A program made the translations under genes and the position numbers. DNA of 64,000 bases, taken from contig JBMNEM010000008.1 in the NCBI GenBank assembly GCA_050948785.1, positions 62,001 to 126,000 of the forward strand, given 5' to 3'. Shown here piece by piece: positions 51,057-59,434 of this stretch (the first letter of the stretch is position 1; every line of letters starts with the position of its first letter). The notes under the pieces are model-generated. The model was not told the origin of the DNA. It ran no database searches and saw nothing but the letters and a program-made list of their open reading frames with translations. This DNA comes from JAAZMI01 sp050948785. Its GTDB lineage: Bacteria > Bacillota > Dethiobacteria > DTU022 > UBA8154.

Positions 51057-52070
51057 ATGGAAAGGATGAAAATAGGTAAAGAGAAGTTTGGTGATTTTTT
51101 AACGGCGCTGGATAAGCAGCTGTATGCCCCTCAGAAAGTGGGGGAAACTCTCCGGTTTGTTCCCGTTACCCCGGAAAATAAGCTTGATCTGGAGTTCTCC
51201 AACACGACTGTTCCACCGAAAAGCGTCCTCTTTCCGCAAGTGGAAACATTGTACCAGTATGAACTGGGAAAAACAGATCTAAACTTGCCAGATGGTGGGG
51301 AAGAAAGGGTGCTTGTAGGGGTAAGGCCTTGTGATGCCCGGGCAATGGCTATTGTTGATAACCTTTTTTCCTGGGATATTGACGATCCATATTATTTAGC
51401 CAAGCGGGAAAAGACAACGGTGATTGGTTTGGCCTGTTCTGAGCCCGGGATGAATTGTTTTTGTACCTCTGTCGGGGGCGGCCCCGCTTCCACGGAAGGG
51501 CTGGATCTGCTGCTTACGGATCTCGGGGAAGTATTTCTTTTGCAATCCCTGACAGAAAAAGGGAAGAGGCTCTGCCAGGAGGCGGAAGGGACGCTGGAGC
51601 AGGCGACAGAAGAAGAGGTGACCTCTGCTGAGAAGCTGCACCAGGAAGCCGCTGGAAAAATTGTCCGGAATATCGATACCGGTGGCATTTCGGAAAAGCT
51701 GCCGGAGCTCTGGGATAGTTCTCTCTGGCAGGATGTTTCGGAAGCTTGCCTGGGATGCGGAACCTGTACCTTCCTCTGTCCGACGTGCCATTGTTTTGAT
51801 ATTCAAGATGAGGCGGAAGGCTTGGAGGGGCGAAGGTGCCGGGTATGGGATTCCTGTATGTTTTCGGAGTACACGCTGCATGCATCGGGCCATAATCCCC
51901 GGCCTACCCGCCGGGAGCGTACACGTAACCGGGTTAACCATAAGTACTCTTATTTTGTAACCAAGTTCGAGAGAACCGCTTGTGTAGGGTGTGGCCGGTG
52001 TATAAACCTTTGTCCGGTCAATATCGATATCCTCAACATTTTAGCAGAGGTTATTAAGGAGGCAATATGA
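51057..52070 (+). CDS. Dicluster Fe-S subunit (AsrA/HydB-like, Flx cluster)
   Basis: 337 residues. N-terminal domain of the sulfite-reductase-A/HydB-like type (FVPVTPENKLDLEFSNTTVPPKS, ERVLVGVRPCDARAMAIVDN, IGLACSEPGMNCFCTSVGGGP). C-terminus: CLGCGTCTFLCPTCHCFDI and CVGCGRCINLCPVNIDILNI, two 4Fe-4S clusters. Such subunits link a NAD(P)H dehydrogenase subunit (the next gene) to Hdr. ATG 51057 follows GGGGTGGGTG. It overlaps the next gene by ATGA. Confidence 0.8.
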   Translation: MERMKIGKEKFGDFLTALDKQLYAPQKVGETLRFVPVTPENKLDLEFSNTTVPPKSVLFPQVETLYQYELGKTDLNLPDGGEERVLVGVRPCDARAMAIVDNLFSWDIDDPYYLAKREKTTVIGLACSEPGMNCFCTSVGGGPASTEGLDLLLTDLGEVFLLQSLTEKGKRLCQEAEGTLEQATEEEVTSAEKLHQEAAGKIVRNIDTGGISEKLPELWDSSLWQDVSEACLGCGTCTFLCPTCHCFDIQDEAEGLEGRRCRVWDSCMFSEYTLHASGHNPRPTRRERTRNRVNHKYSYFVTKFERTACVGCGRCINLCPVNIDILNILAEVIKEAI

Positions 52071-52915
52071 AAGAGAACGCTAATCCCTATAAACCTGAAA
52101 TTGTAACCATTGAGGATACTTGGCAGGAAACATACGGCGATCGCGCCATTAAAACCTTTAAAGTTGTCCTCGATGATGAAGAAGCAAGGGAAAACTGGTC
52201 ACACCGTCCAGGTCAGTGTGCCATGATCGGTGTTCTGGGGGTAGGGGAGAGCATGATTTCGATCTCCTGTTCCCCTACAGAGGGTAAATTCCTGCGGTTT
52301 TCCGTGATGCGTGCGGGTAAGGTTACCCAGGCCCTCCACGAGCTTGAACCCGGTGATAAAATGACTGTACGCGGTCCTTATGGCAACAGCTTTCCAGTTG
52401 ACGAGTGGAAAGGGAAAAATATCCTGACAATCGGTGGTGGTATCGGGCAGGCTCCCTTGCGTCCGATTATTGAATATGTTAAAGCTAATCGGGCAGATTA
52501 TAAAAATCTGAGCCTGATCTATGGAGCCCGGACGTCTGCGGATCTTTGCTTTAAAAGTGAATTTGAAGCTTTAAATGACCGGGACGATATCAACTATCAT
52601 CTCTCTATAGACATTGAAGAAGAAGGCTGGCCCCATTATGTAGGTTTTGTTCCTTCACTGCTCATGGAAGTAAATCCTTCGCCGGAAAACACGATTGCGA
52701 TTACCTGTGGGCCTCCGGTGATGATCAATTTTGTTCTGCAAAATCTTAAGCAGTTGAACTTTACTGATGAGCAGATTTATACTACTCTTGAAAACAGGAT
52801 GAAATGCGGCATTGGAAAATGTGGCCGCTGCAATGTGGCACACCTTTATGTCTGCAAAGACGGGCCGGTTTTCAGCTATGCTACGCTAAAAAGTATTCCG
52901 GAGGCATTTGCTTAA
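52067..52915 (+). CDS. NAD(P)H/FAD oxidoreductase subunit (FlxA/AsrB-like)
   Basis: 282 residues of the ferredoxin-NADP reductase type: HRPGQCAMIGVLGVGESMISISC (FAD), DKMTVRGPYGNSFPV, GGGIGQAPLRPIIEYV and YGARTSADLCFKSEFE (NAD domain), TCGPPVMINFVL. The C-terminus MKCGIGKCGRCNVAHLYVCKDGPVF carries a 2Fe-2S cluster as in AsrB/HydG/PyrK relatives. It is the entry or exit point for NAD(P)H in the HdrA-Flx system. A large terminator 40 bases later closes the operon. Confidence 0.88.
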   Translation: MKENANPYKPEIVTIEDTWQETYGDRAIKTFKVVLDDEEARENWSHRPGQCAMIGVLGVGESMISISCSPTEGKFLRFSVMRAGKVTQALHELEPGDKMTVRGPYGNSFPVDEWKGKNILTIGGGIGQAPLRPIIEYVKANRADYKNLSLIYGARTSADLCFKSEFEALNDRDDINYHLSIDIEEEGWPHYVGFVPSLLMEVNPSPENTIAITCGPPVMINFVLQNLKQLNFTDEQIYTTLENRMKCGIGKCGRCNVAHLYVCKDGPVFSYATLKSIPEAFA

Positions 52916-52955
52916 GAATATTTGCCTGGGAAAAGGAATAAGTATTTGTTAAACA

Positions 52956-53018
52956 GTGAATAAGGCGTCACCTGTCTGCCAGGGTTTGTCCTGTCTTGCC
53001 AGGTGACGCTTTATTCAC
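52956..53018 (+). terminator. Terminator of the Etf-Hdr-Flx operon
   Basis: A 19-bp stem with one mismatch: GTGAATAAGGCGTCACCTG (52956-52974) with its complement at 53000-53018, loop of 25 bases. No long T run, but the stem is strong and stands alone after the operon. Confidence 0.65.
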
Positions 53019-53172
53019 GCCGGCTTTACCCACTTCCTTCCCTAATAATGTTTATCCTTTGCAATACAGGGAAGTATGGTAAAATAGGACTAAAGGTGGC
53101 GCCAATAATGATGGCTTGACATTATCGGGATGCTGATAAGATATTTCTCAAATATTGGAGGGATATTGGCAG

Positions 53173-54051
53173 GTGAGCATTAAGATGCCGGGAAAAACAT
53201 ACCGTCTCGCTTATCTTCAGGGATGGCTTTCCATTATTACCAATGTCATTCTCTTTGCTATTAAATACTGGGCCGGAGCTGTAACTGGTTCGGTAGCTAT
53301 TGTGGCCGATGCCTGGCATAGTTTATCGGATGCCCTGACGTCCATTGTTGTTATTTTGGGTGTAAAAGTATCCCTTTTACCTGCTGATGAAGAGCATCCT
53401 TTTGGTCACGGCCGCGCCGAACAGATCGGTTCGGCGATTATCGGCACGCTGCTTGCTGTGGTGGCTTTCAATTTTATCCTGGAGGCAATCACCAGGCTCA
53501 GAGTTCGTGAAGAAGTGATTTACGGAAGCTTGGCCATCATTGTTACTGCCGGCTCCATATTGATCAAAGAAGCTCTGGCGCAATTTGCTTTTTGGACCGG
53601 GAAGAAATTGGATTCCAAATCGCTCATTGCTGATGGCTGGCATCACCGGAGCGATGCTCTTTCCTCCATTATCGTCCTTGCCGGTATATTTTTGGGCGGA
53701 CAATTTTGGTGGATGGACGGTGTTTTGGGCATAATTGTGGCCCTCATGATTTTTTATATCACGTATAAGATTTTGCGTGAAACTTTTAGCTCTATGCTGG
53801 GGGAAAAACCCAGTGAAGAATTATTGCAGAAAATAAGGGCACTTTCTTCCAGGGTCACAACCATTGATCTGCAAACCCACCACATTCATGTGCACAAGTA
53901 TGGCCACCATACGGAAATCACCTTTCATATTAAATTACCCCCAAACATGCCCTTGGAGGAAGTTCATCAAATTACAACGCAAGCGCGCCAGCTGTTAAAA
54001 GATGAGCTTGGCATGGAATCTACAATATATGTAGACCTGGTTTCTCCTTAA
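53173..54051 (+). CDS. Cation diffusion facilitator family transporter
   Basis: About 292 residues, six membrane segments. The CDF metal sites are visible: IVADAWHSLSDALTSIVV (DxxxD in TM2) and LIADGWHHRSDALSSIIV (in TM5), and EHPFGHGRAEQIGSAIIG. The C-terminal cytoplasmic domain has HHIHVHKYGHHTEITFHIKLP with several His. It exports Zn, Fe, Mn or another divalent cation; selectivity is not clear. GTG 53173 follows GGAGGG by ten bases; the frame also starts at TTG 53155 and ATG 53185. Confidence 0.85.
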   Translation: MSIKMPGKTYRLAYLQGWLSIITNVILFAIKYWAGAVTGSVAIVADAWHSLSDALTSIVVILGVKVSLLPADEEHPFGHGRAEQIGSAIIGTLLAVVAFNFILEAITRLRVREEVIYGSLAIIVTAGSILIKEALAQFAFWTGKKLDSKSLIADGWHHRSDALSSIIVLAGIFLGGQFWWMDGVLGIIVALMIFYITYKILRETFSSMLGEKPSEELLQKIRALSSRVTTIDLQTHHIHVHKYGHHTEITFHIKLPPNMPLEEVHQITTQARQLLKDELGMESTIYVDLVSP

Positions 54052-54154
54052 CGAAAAGAATATGATTATAACAACCAAATTAGGGGAAACTTATTGATAC
54101 CTTGATTTTCAGGTAAATTGCGTTTATACTGAAGAAAAGGAGCAGGTGAGGGTC

Positions 54155-54616
54155 ATGGAACAATTCGGCCAAGTTATGGAACTTGTAGAAAATAACAAGG
54201 CGCTGGTCAAAGTCCAACAGCATTCTGCTTGTGCGGGATGCGGGGCCTGCAAGGGTTTTTTCGGCGATCCGGAAAAAAAAGGACATTTGCTGGTGGAAGT
54301 AATGAACCCCATTGGAGCTCAAAAAGGGGAAGTGGTGCGTCTGGAAGCCCGTTCGCAGGAAATACTTTTCGCCGCATTTCTTCTTTACCTCCTCCCGGTC
54401 CTGGCCTTATTGGCAGGTCTTTTTGCCGGCAGGGGCTTCGCTATCAGCAGGGGATTAAGTGTTAGCCCCGATTTGGGGGGGCTGGCCCTGGGGTTGACTG
54501 CCATGGTTTCAGTCTTTTTAATTTTAAGAGGGCAGGAAAAAAATTTTCAGGCCGGCAAGCGCTTCAAAGCGGTTATAACTTCCGTTGTCAGTGAAAGCGA
54601 ATGGCCGCTGGATTAA
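54155..54616 (+). CDS. RseC/RsxC-reducing family protein (SoxR-reducing-like)
   Basis: 153 residues. Residues 1-50: FGQVMELVENNKALVKVQQHSACAGCGACKGF, the RseC-type Cys cluster CxxCGxC. Two membrane segments follow (ILFAAFLLYLLPVLALLAGLFAG and LGGLALGLTAMVSVFLILRG). RseC-like proteins accompany Rnf complexes or SoxR-reducing systems; neither is in the window. ATG 54155 chosen over GTG 54146 on spacing to AAGGAG. The last codons overlap a short tandem repeat. Confidence 0.8.
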   Translation: MEQFGQVMELVENNKALVKVQQHSACAGCGACKGFFGDPEKKGHLLVEVMNPIGAQKGEVVRLEARSQEILFAAFLLYLLPVLALLAGLFAGRGFAISRGLSVSPDLGGLALGLTAMVSVFLILRGQEKNFQAGKRFKAVITSVVSESEWPLD

Positions 54617-54646
54617 ATTACTGGATTAAATTACTGGATTAAATTA
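54608..54646. repeat. Three tandem copies of a 13-bp unit
   Basis: CTGGATTAAATTA three times from 54608; the first copy contains the RseC-like stop codon. Small slip-strand repeat. Confidence 0.8.
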
Positions 54647-54677
54647 AATTATATTTGCCTCATCTCTTTTCCTGAGG

Positions 54678-54862
54678 TGAGGTAGAGGTGCGGTGGAAAT
54701 GAGTATGCACGGGGAAAGCGGGGTTTGATGAGCCGTGCAGAAAGGTGCCGTCGCCGAAGTTTTTAGCTTTTCCCCCAAGGCTAGAGGCTGGTTCACCAGT
54801 GAATAACTGGTGAACTGTCACCGGTGAAGAGAGCCCTTTCTCTCCGGTGGAGCGCTATCTCA
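54678..54862 (+). promoter_or_regulatory. Lysine riboswitch (L box) aptamer
   Basis: P1: TGAGGTAG (54678-54685) with CTATCTCA (54855-54862). Conserved core: AGAGGTGCGG, AGTATGCACGGGGAAAGC, GTGCCGTCGCCGAAG, GGCTGGTTCACC, ACTGTCACCGGTGAAGAGAGC and GGTGGAGCGCTATCTC. Binding of lysine would stabilise P1. It lies before lysA and a terminator, so it should turn lysine synthesis off when lysine is plentiful. Confidence 0.92.
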
Positions 54863-54898
54863 CTAAGGGCCATAGAGGTTTGCGGGGCTGTTTTCATA

Positions 54899-54932
54899 AA
54901 CGGCTGGCGGTTGAACCTGTTAGTCGTTTTTT
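54899..54932 (+). terminator. Terminator of the lysine riboswitch
   Basis: AACGGCT (54899-54905) pairs with AGTCGTT (54922-54928), inner GGTT/CC pairing, then TTTTTT. It forms the expression platform just before lysA. Confidence 0.7.
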
Positions 54933-54966
54933 ACTTTTTCTCAGGGAGGCTTTTACAGGAGTGATT

Positions 54967-56256
54967 TTGAGCGGAACAATGCAAATAAACAGTAAACAAC
55001 ATCTGGAAGTAGGTGGGTGTGACACGGTTGATTTAGCCGCCGAATTTGGTACACCGCTTTTTGTAATGGATGAAGGGTTGATGCGGGAAAATTGCCGCCG
55101 TTATCTGCGGGCTTTGCAGAAATACTATCCCCGTGGCAGAATCCTCTATGCCGGAAAAGCCTTTCTGACTTTAGCGATGGCTAATCTGGTCAAAGAGGAA
55201 AGGCTGGGCCTGGATGTTGTTTCCGGAGGGGAGCTTTATGTTGCTTTAAAAGCGGGTTTTCCGGTAAAAGACCTTTATTTCCACGGTAATAACAAATCCA
55301 GGGAGGAACTGCAGGAGGCTCTCCGGGCCGGGGTAGGCAGAATAGTGATCGATAGCCTTGCTGAATTGGAAGAACTGCTTAAATTGGTGCAGTCCAAACA
55401 GCAAAAAGCAGCAATTCTTTTACGGATTAAACCGGGAGTAGAGGCGCATACTCATGATTATATTCAAACGGGACAAGATGATTCCAAATTTGGGCTTGGG
55501 TTTGCGGAAGCACTGGAGGCCGTTCGTTTGGCTCTGGCTGCTGCTCCTCTTCTGGAGCTGAAGGGTTTTCATTGTCATATCGGGTCACAGATTTTTCAAC
55601 TGGAGCCTTTTGGACTGGCAGCCCGGGCCATGCTGCGCTTTATGGCGACGGTAAGGGCGGAGACCGGTTACGTCGCCCGTGAACTGGATATGGGCGGTGG
55701 CCTGGGCATACGCTACCAGCAAGAGGACAACCCGCCGTCCATTGAAACTTTTGTCAAGACTGTGGCCGGCGCCGTCCAGGAAGCTGCTTTACAGGAAAAT
55801 TACCCCTTACCGGAACTGCTGCTGGAACCGGGGCGTTCGATTGCCGGCGAAGCGGGCCTTACCCTTTACCGGGTCGGGGTAATCAAGGATATACCGGGCA
55901 TCAGGTGCTTTGTTGCCGTGGATGGCGGCATGATGGATAATATCCGTCCAGCCCTCTATCAAGCCCGTTATGCAGCCATACTGGCCAATAAAGCCGGCCA
56001 GGAGCCTGTCAAAAAGGTGACCATTGCCGGCAAGGCCTGTGAATCCGGGGATCTGCTTATTGAAGATATTTATTTGCCCGCTGTGGAAAAAGGTGACATA
56101 CTTGCTGTTTTGAGCACCGGTGCCTATTGTTATGCTCTGGCAAATAATTACAACTGTCATCCCCGGCCGGCTGTAGTCTTTGTCTGTAATGGAGAACGGC
56201 GCCTCGTTGTGCGCCGGGAAACATATGCAGATCTTGTTGCTCTGCATCAATGCTAA
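54967..56256 (+). CDS. lysA: Diaminopimelate decarboxylase LysA
   Basis: About 429 residues. PLP-dependent fold III: YAGKAFLTLAMANLVKEE with the PLP lysine near residue 60, VDVVSGGELYVALKAGF, HGNNKSREEL, ELKGFHCHIGSQIFQLEPF, the GGGLGIRY motif and EPGRSIAGEAGLTLYRVG near 290. C-terminal CESGDLLIEDIYLP and GAYCYALANNYNCHPRPAVV with the active-site Cys. The last step of lysine synthesis. The frame is open from 54847, but that part is riboswitch; TTG 54967 is 6 bases after AGGAG, and ATG 54979 is an alternative. Confidence 0.9.
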   Translation: MSGTMQINSKQHLEVGGCDTVDLAAEFGTPLFVMDEGLMRENCRRYLRALQKYYPRGRILYAGKAFLTLAMANLVKEERLGLDVVSGGELYVALKAGFPVKDLYFHGNNKSREELQEALRAGVGRIVIDSLAELEELLKLVQSKQQKAAILLRIKPGVEAHTHDYIQTGQDDSKFGLGFAEALEAVRLALAAAPLLELKGFHCHIGSQIFQLEPFGLAARAMLRFMATVRAETGYVARELDMGGGLGIRYQQEDNPPSIETFVKTVAGAVQEAALQENYPLPELLLEPGRSIAGEAGLTLYRVGVIKDIPGIRCFVAVDGGMMDNIRPALYQARYAAILANKAGQEPVKKVTIAGKACESGDLLIEDIYLPAVEKGDILAVLSTGAYCYALANNYNCHPRPAVVFVCNGERRLVVRRETYADLVALHQC

Positions 56257-56284
56257 TACTTTTATGTTTGAAAAGGCGGGAATT

Positions 56285-57133
56285 ATGATGGAGTTTGTCA
56301 AGATGCACGGGCTGGGAAATGATTTTATCATTATCAACAATTTGCAGAGCCGGTGGGATCCGGTCTCTCTGCAAGGGTTGGCCCCAGGGCTTTGCCAGAG
56401 ATATTTTGGGGTTGGAGCTGATGGCTTGGCCATTTTAAATGCCTCCCGGACAGCTTCTTTCGGAATGCAAATCTTTAATGCCGATGGCAGCGAGGCCGAG
56501 ATGTGCGGCAACGCCATTCGCTGTCTGGCCAAATATGTTTGGGATAGGGCGTTTATTCGGGAGCAGACTTTTACTTTTGAAACTCTGGGCGGTGTAAAGC
56601 ACGTAAGCCTCCTTTTACACGGCCAAACTGTGGAGGCCGTGAAGGTGGATATGGGAAAACCGTTGCTGGAAAGTTCTGAAATACCCCTGGCCGGTCCTCC
56701 GCGCCAAGCTGTGAACGAGAAAATCCATGTGGAGAACACGGAACTTTTTTTTACAGGGGTAAGTATGGGCAACCCGCATTGTGTGATCTTTACCTCCTCC
56801 CTGGAAGGGATACCCTGGCAGAGCTGGGGGGCAAAACTGGAAAATGACTCTCTTTTTCCCCACAGAACCAACGTGGAATTTGTGGAAATCATTGATACAC
56901 AAAAAATAAAGATGAAGGTTTGGGAAAGAGGAGCGGGCCCCACCCTGGCTTGTGGAACGGGGGCTTGTGCAGCCGTAGTAGCCGGGGTTTTAACAGGCCG
57001 TCTGGCCAATACGGTGGAAGTACACCTTCCTGGAGGCGTTTTGGAGGTGTCCTGGGAGCAAGGCCAAAAAGTATATATGCAAGGGCCGGCTGAAGAAGTT
57101 TTTTGTGGCCGGATCAAGCTCAACAATTTCTAA
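56285..57133 (+). CDS. dapF: Diaminopimelate epimerase DapF
   Basis: 282 residues, MMEFVKMHGLGNDFIIINNL at the start (56285 or 56288). The two catalytic Cys are in AEMCGNAIRC and in ACGTGACAAV; the MGNPHCVIF and WERGAGPTLACGTGA stretches are family marks. It converts LL- to meso-diaminopimelate. 28 bases after lysA. Confidence 0.95.
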   Translation: MMEFVKMHGLGNDFIIINNLQSRWDPVSLQGLAPGLCQRYFGVGADGLAILNASRTASFGMQIFNADGSEAEMCGNAIRCLAKYVWDRAFIREQTFTFETLGGVKHVSLLLHGQTVEAVKVDMGKPLLESSEIPLAGPPRQAVNEKIHVENTELFFTGVSMGNPHCVIFTSSLEGIPWQSWGAKLENDSLFPHRTNVEFVEIIDTQKIKMKVWERGAGPTLACGTGACAAVVAGVLTGRLANTVEVHLPGGVLEVSWEQGQKVYMQGPAEEVFCGRIKLNNF

Positions 57134-57150
57134 AGGAGGCTGTTAAGACC

Positions 57151-58326
57151 ATGAAAAGTACCGCCGAGCGCATTCGTTTACTACCAAGATATTTGTTTGC
57201 TGAGATAGATAAAAAAGTAAAACAGGCCCAGCAAAAAGGGATTGATGTCATTAAACTGGGAATCGGTGATCCGGATTCTCCTACCCCTACTTATATTATC
57301 CAACGTATGCAGGAAGAGGTAGCCAACCCTGCCAACCACTCTTATCCCCCGGATGAGGGGGTCCAGGAATTCAAGGAGGCTGTGGCTGGTTATTACCGAC
57401 GCCGGCACGGTGTTGAGCTTGATCCCCAGAGTGAAATAGTTCCCCTGATTGGCTCCAAGGAAGGAATTGCCCATATTTCTTTTTGTTTTACCGATCCAGG
57501 TGATGTTAATCTCGTTCCGGATCCCGGTTACCCGGTCTATGGTATCGGGACTCTTTTTGCCGGTGGGACTCCTCAAATGATGCCTCTACAGGAAGAAAAG
57601 GGGTTTTTGCCGGACTTGGAGAGTATTCCTCCCGAAGTTGCCCGCCAGGCCAAGCTTTTATTCCTGAATTATCCCAATAATCCCACCGGTGCAGTAGCTT
57701 CGCAGGAGTTTTTTGAAAAGGTGGTTGCCTTTGCCAGGGAATATAATCTGCTTGTCTGTCATGATGCCGCCTACAACGAAATTGCTTTTGACGATTACCG
57801 GCCGGTTAGTTTTTTGGAAGCCAAAGGCGGCAAGGATGTGGGACTGGAGTTTGGTTCCCTTTCCAAAACATTTAATATGACGGGATGGCGGATTGGTTAT
57901 GCTGTTGGCAACGCCTCGGCGGTTGAGGCTCTTTATCGTTTCAAGACCAATATTGATTCCGGCCTCTTTAAAGCTATTCAGTATGCGGGTCTGGAGGCTT
58001 TGACCAACCCGCAAATGGAACCTTTTTTGGAGGAATTGCGCAAGAAATACCAAAAAAGAAGGGATATTGTGATCGAAGCACTGCAGGAGGCGGGATGGCC
58101 CCTCAAAGCTCCCCGGGCTACTTTTTATATCTGGGCACCTGTTCCGCAGGGTTTTACCTCCGAGGAGTTTGTAACCTACTTGCTGGAGAAAACAGGTATA
58201 GTGGTTACCCCGGGCCGGGGTTTTGGCCGGCACGGGGAGGGATATTTCCGTATTGCGCTGACTGTCGGTGAAGAAAGGCTGCAAGAAGCCATGGAGCGCC
58301 TTAAAGAAGCGGTAAAGTACCGCTAG
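57151..58326 (+). CDS. dapL: LL-diaminopimelate aminotransferase DapL
   Basis: 391 residues, class I/II aminotransferase: KLGIGDPDSPTPTYIIQRM, SYPPDEGVQEFKEAVAGYY, LIGSKEGIAHI, FLNYPNNPTGAVAS, and the PLP lysine in FGSLSKTFNMTGWRIGY. Closest in pattern to the DapL2 group. DapL makes LL-diaminopimelate in one step from tetrahydrodipicolinate, so this organism uses the aminotransferase variant and needs no succinylase/acetylase genes. ATG 57151 follows AAAGGAGGC and 17 bases after dapF. Confidence 0.9.
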   Translation: MKSTAERIRLLPRYLFAEIDKKVKQAQQKGIDVIKLGIGDPDSPTPTYIIQRMQEEVANPANHSYPPDEGVQEFKEAVAGYYRRRHGVELDPQSEIVPLIGSKEGIAHISFCFTDPGDVNLVPDPGYPVYGIGTLFAGGTPQMMPLQEEKGFLPDLESIPPEVARQAKLLFLNYPNNPTGAVASQEFFEKVVAFAREYNLLVCHDAAYNEIAFDDYRPVSFLEAKGGKDVGLEFGSLSKTFNMTGWRIGYAVGNASAVEALYRFKTNIDSGLFKAIQYAGLEALTNPQMEPFLEELRKKYQKRRDIVIEALQEAGWPLKAPRATFYIWAPVPQGFTSEEFVTYLLEKTGIVVTPGRGFGRHGEGYFRIALTVGEERLQEAMERLKEAVKYR

Positions 58327-58397
58327 TTTTTTCTTTCCCTGTATCACCGTGTTTATAGATTTAATATGATATATTATAATTTCAAGGAGTGATGTTT

Positions 58398-59417
58398 ATG
58401 GCCGGATATAATGTGGCGATCGTCGGTGTTACCGGGATGGTCGGCCAGACTTTTATCGAGGTGCTCCAGGAGCGAAAATTTCCGGTAAAAGGCTGGAAAC
58501 TTCTGGCTTCATCCCGTTCTGCCGGTAAAAAGATCGAAATTGGTGGGAAGGATTATCCCGTGGAGGAAGCCCGGCCGGAATCCTTTGCCGGGATTGATTT
58601 TGCTTTTTTTAGCGCGGGGGGGGAGATCAGCCGGCAACTCGCCCCTGCTGCAGTGCAAAGAGGCGCGATTGTGATTGATAACAGCAGTGTTTTTCGTTTA
58701 GACCCGGAAGTGCCCCTGATTATTCCCGAAGTGAATGCAGAGGCTGCTCTCCGGCATAAAGGTCTTCTGGCCAATCCCAATTGTTCGACTACCCAAATGG
58801 TTGTGGCTTTACAGCCCCTGCACCTTGCTGCCGGGTTAAAAAGAGTGGTCGTGGCAACATACCAGTCGGTTTCCGGTGCAGGCAAAGAAGCAGTGGATGA
58901 GCTGGCTGCACAGAGTGCTGCTGTTTTAAATAATCAAGAAATTATTAAAGAAAGAATCCCCTACCAGGGGGCAGGAAAGCATTACCAGATTGCCTTTAAC
59001 ATGGTCCCCCAGATTGATGTTTTTGATGAGGATGATTATACGAAAGAGGAATTGAAAATGATCTTGGAAACACGCAAGATCATGGGGCTGCCGGACCTGC
59101 CGATTACAGCAACCACTGTGCGTGTCCCGGTATTTAACGGCCACTCTGAGGCGATCAACGTGGAGCTTAAAGCGCCGCTTTCCCCCCAGACAGCCCGCCA
59201 GGTTTTAGCCCAGTTTCCGGGGATCAAAGTGCTGGATAATCCGGCAGAATTTTTATACCCTATGCCGGTGGACACTGTGGGCCGGGATGAGGTTTTTGTC
59301 GGGCGGATCCGCTGCGATCGCTCGGTGCCCTACGGCCTGAATATGTGGGTTGTTGCTGATAATATCCGCAAAGGTGCAGCTACAAATTCCATCCAAATCG
59401 CTGAATTGCTGATCTAG
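58398..59417 (+). CDS. asd: Aspartate-semialdehyde dehydrogenase
   Basis: 339 residues: NVAIVGVTGMVGQTFIEVL (NADP fold), LLASSRSAGKKIEIGGKDY, SAGGEISRQLAPAAVQRG, LLANPNCSTTQMVVALQPLH with the catalytic Cys near 130, YQSVSGAGKEAVDELAAQS and VRVPVFNGHSEAINVEL with the active-site His. Makes aspartate semialdehyde, shared by lysine, threonine and methionine pathways. ATG 58398 follows AAGGAGTG by seven bases. Confidence 0.95.
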   Translation: MAGYNVAIVGVTGMVGQTFIEVLQERKFPVKGWKLLASSRSAGKKIEIGGKDYPVEEARPESFAGIDFAFFSAGGEISRQLAPAAVQRGAIVIDNSSVFRLDPEVPLIIPEVNAEAALRHKGLLANPNCSTTQMVVALQPLHLAAGLKRVVVATYQSVSGAGKEAVDELAAQSAAVLNNQEIIKERIPYQGAGKHYQIAFNMVPQIDVFDEDDYTKEELKMILETRKIMGLPDLPITATTVRVPVFNGHSEAINVELKAPLSPQTARQVLAQFPGIKVLDNPAEFLYPMPVDTVGRDEVFVGRIRCDRSVPYGLNMWVVADNIRKGAATNSIQIAELLI

Positions 59418-59434
59418 TCTGAGGGGGTAAAAGC

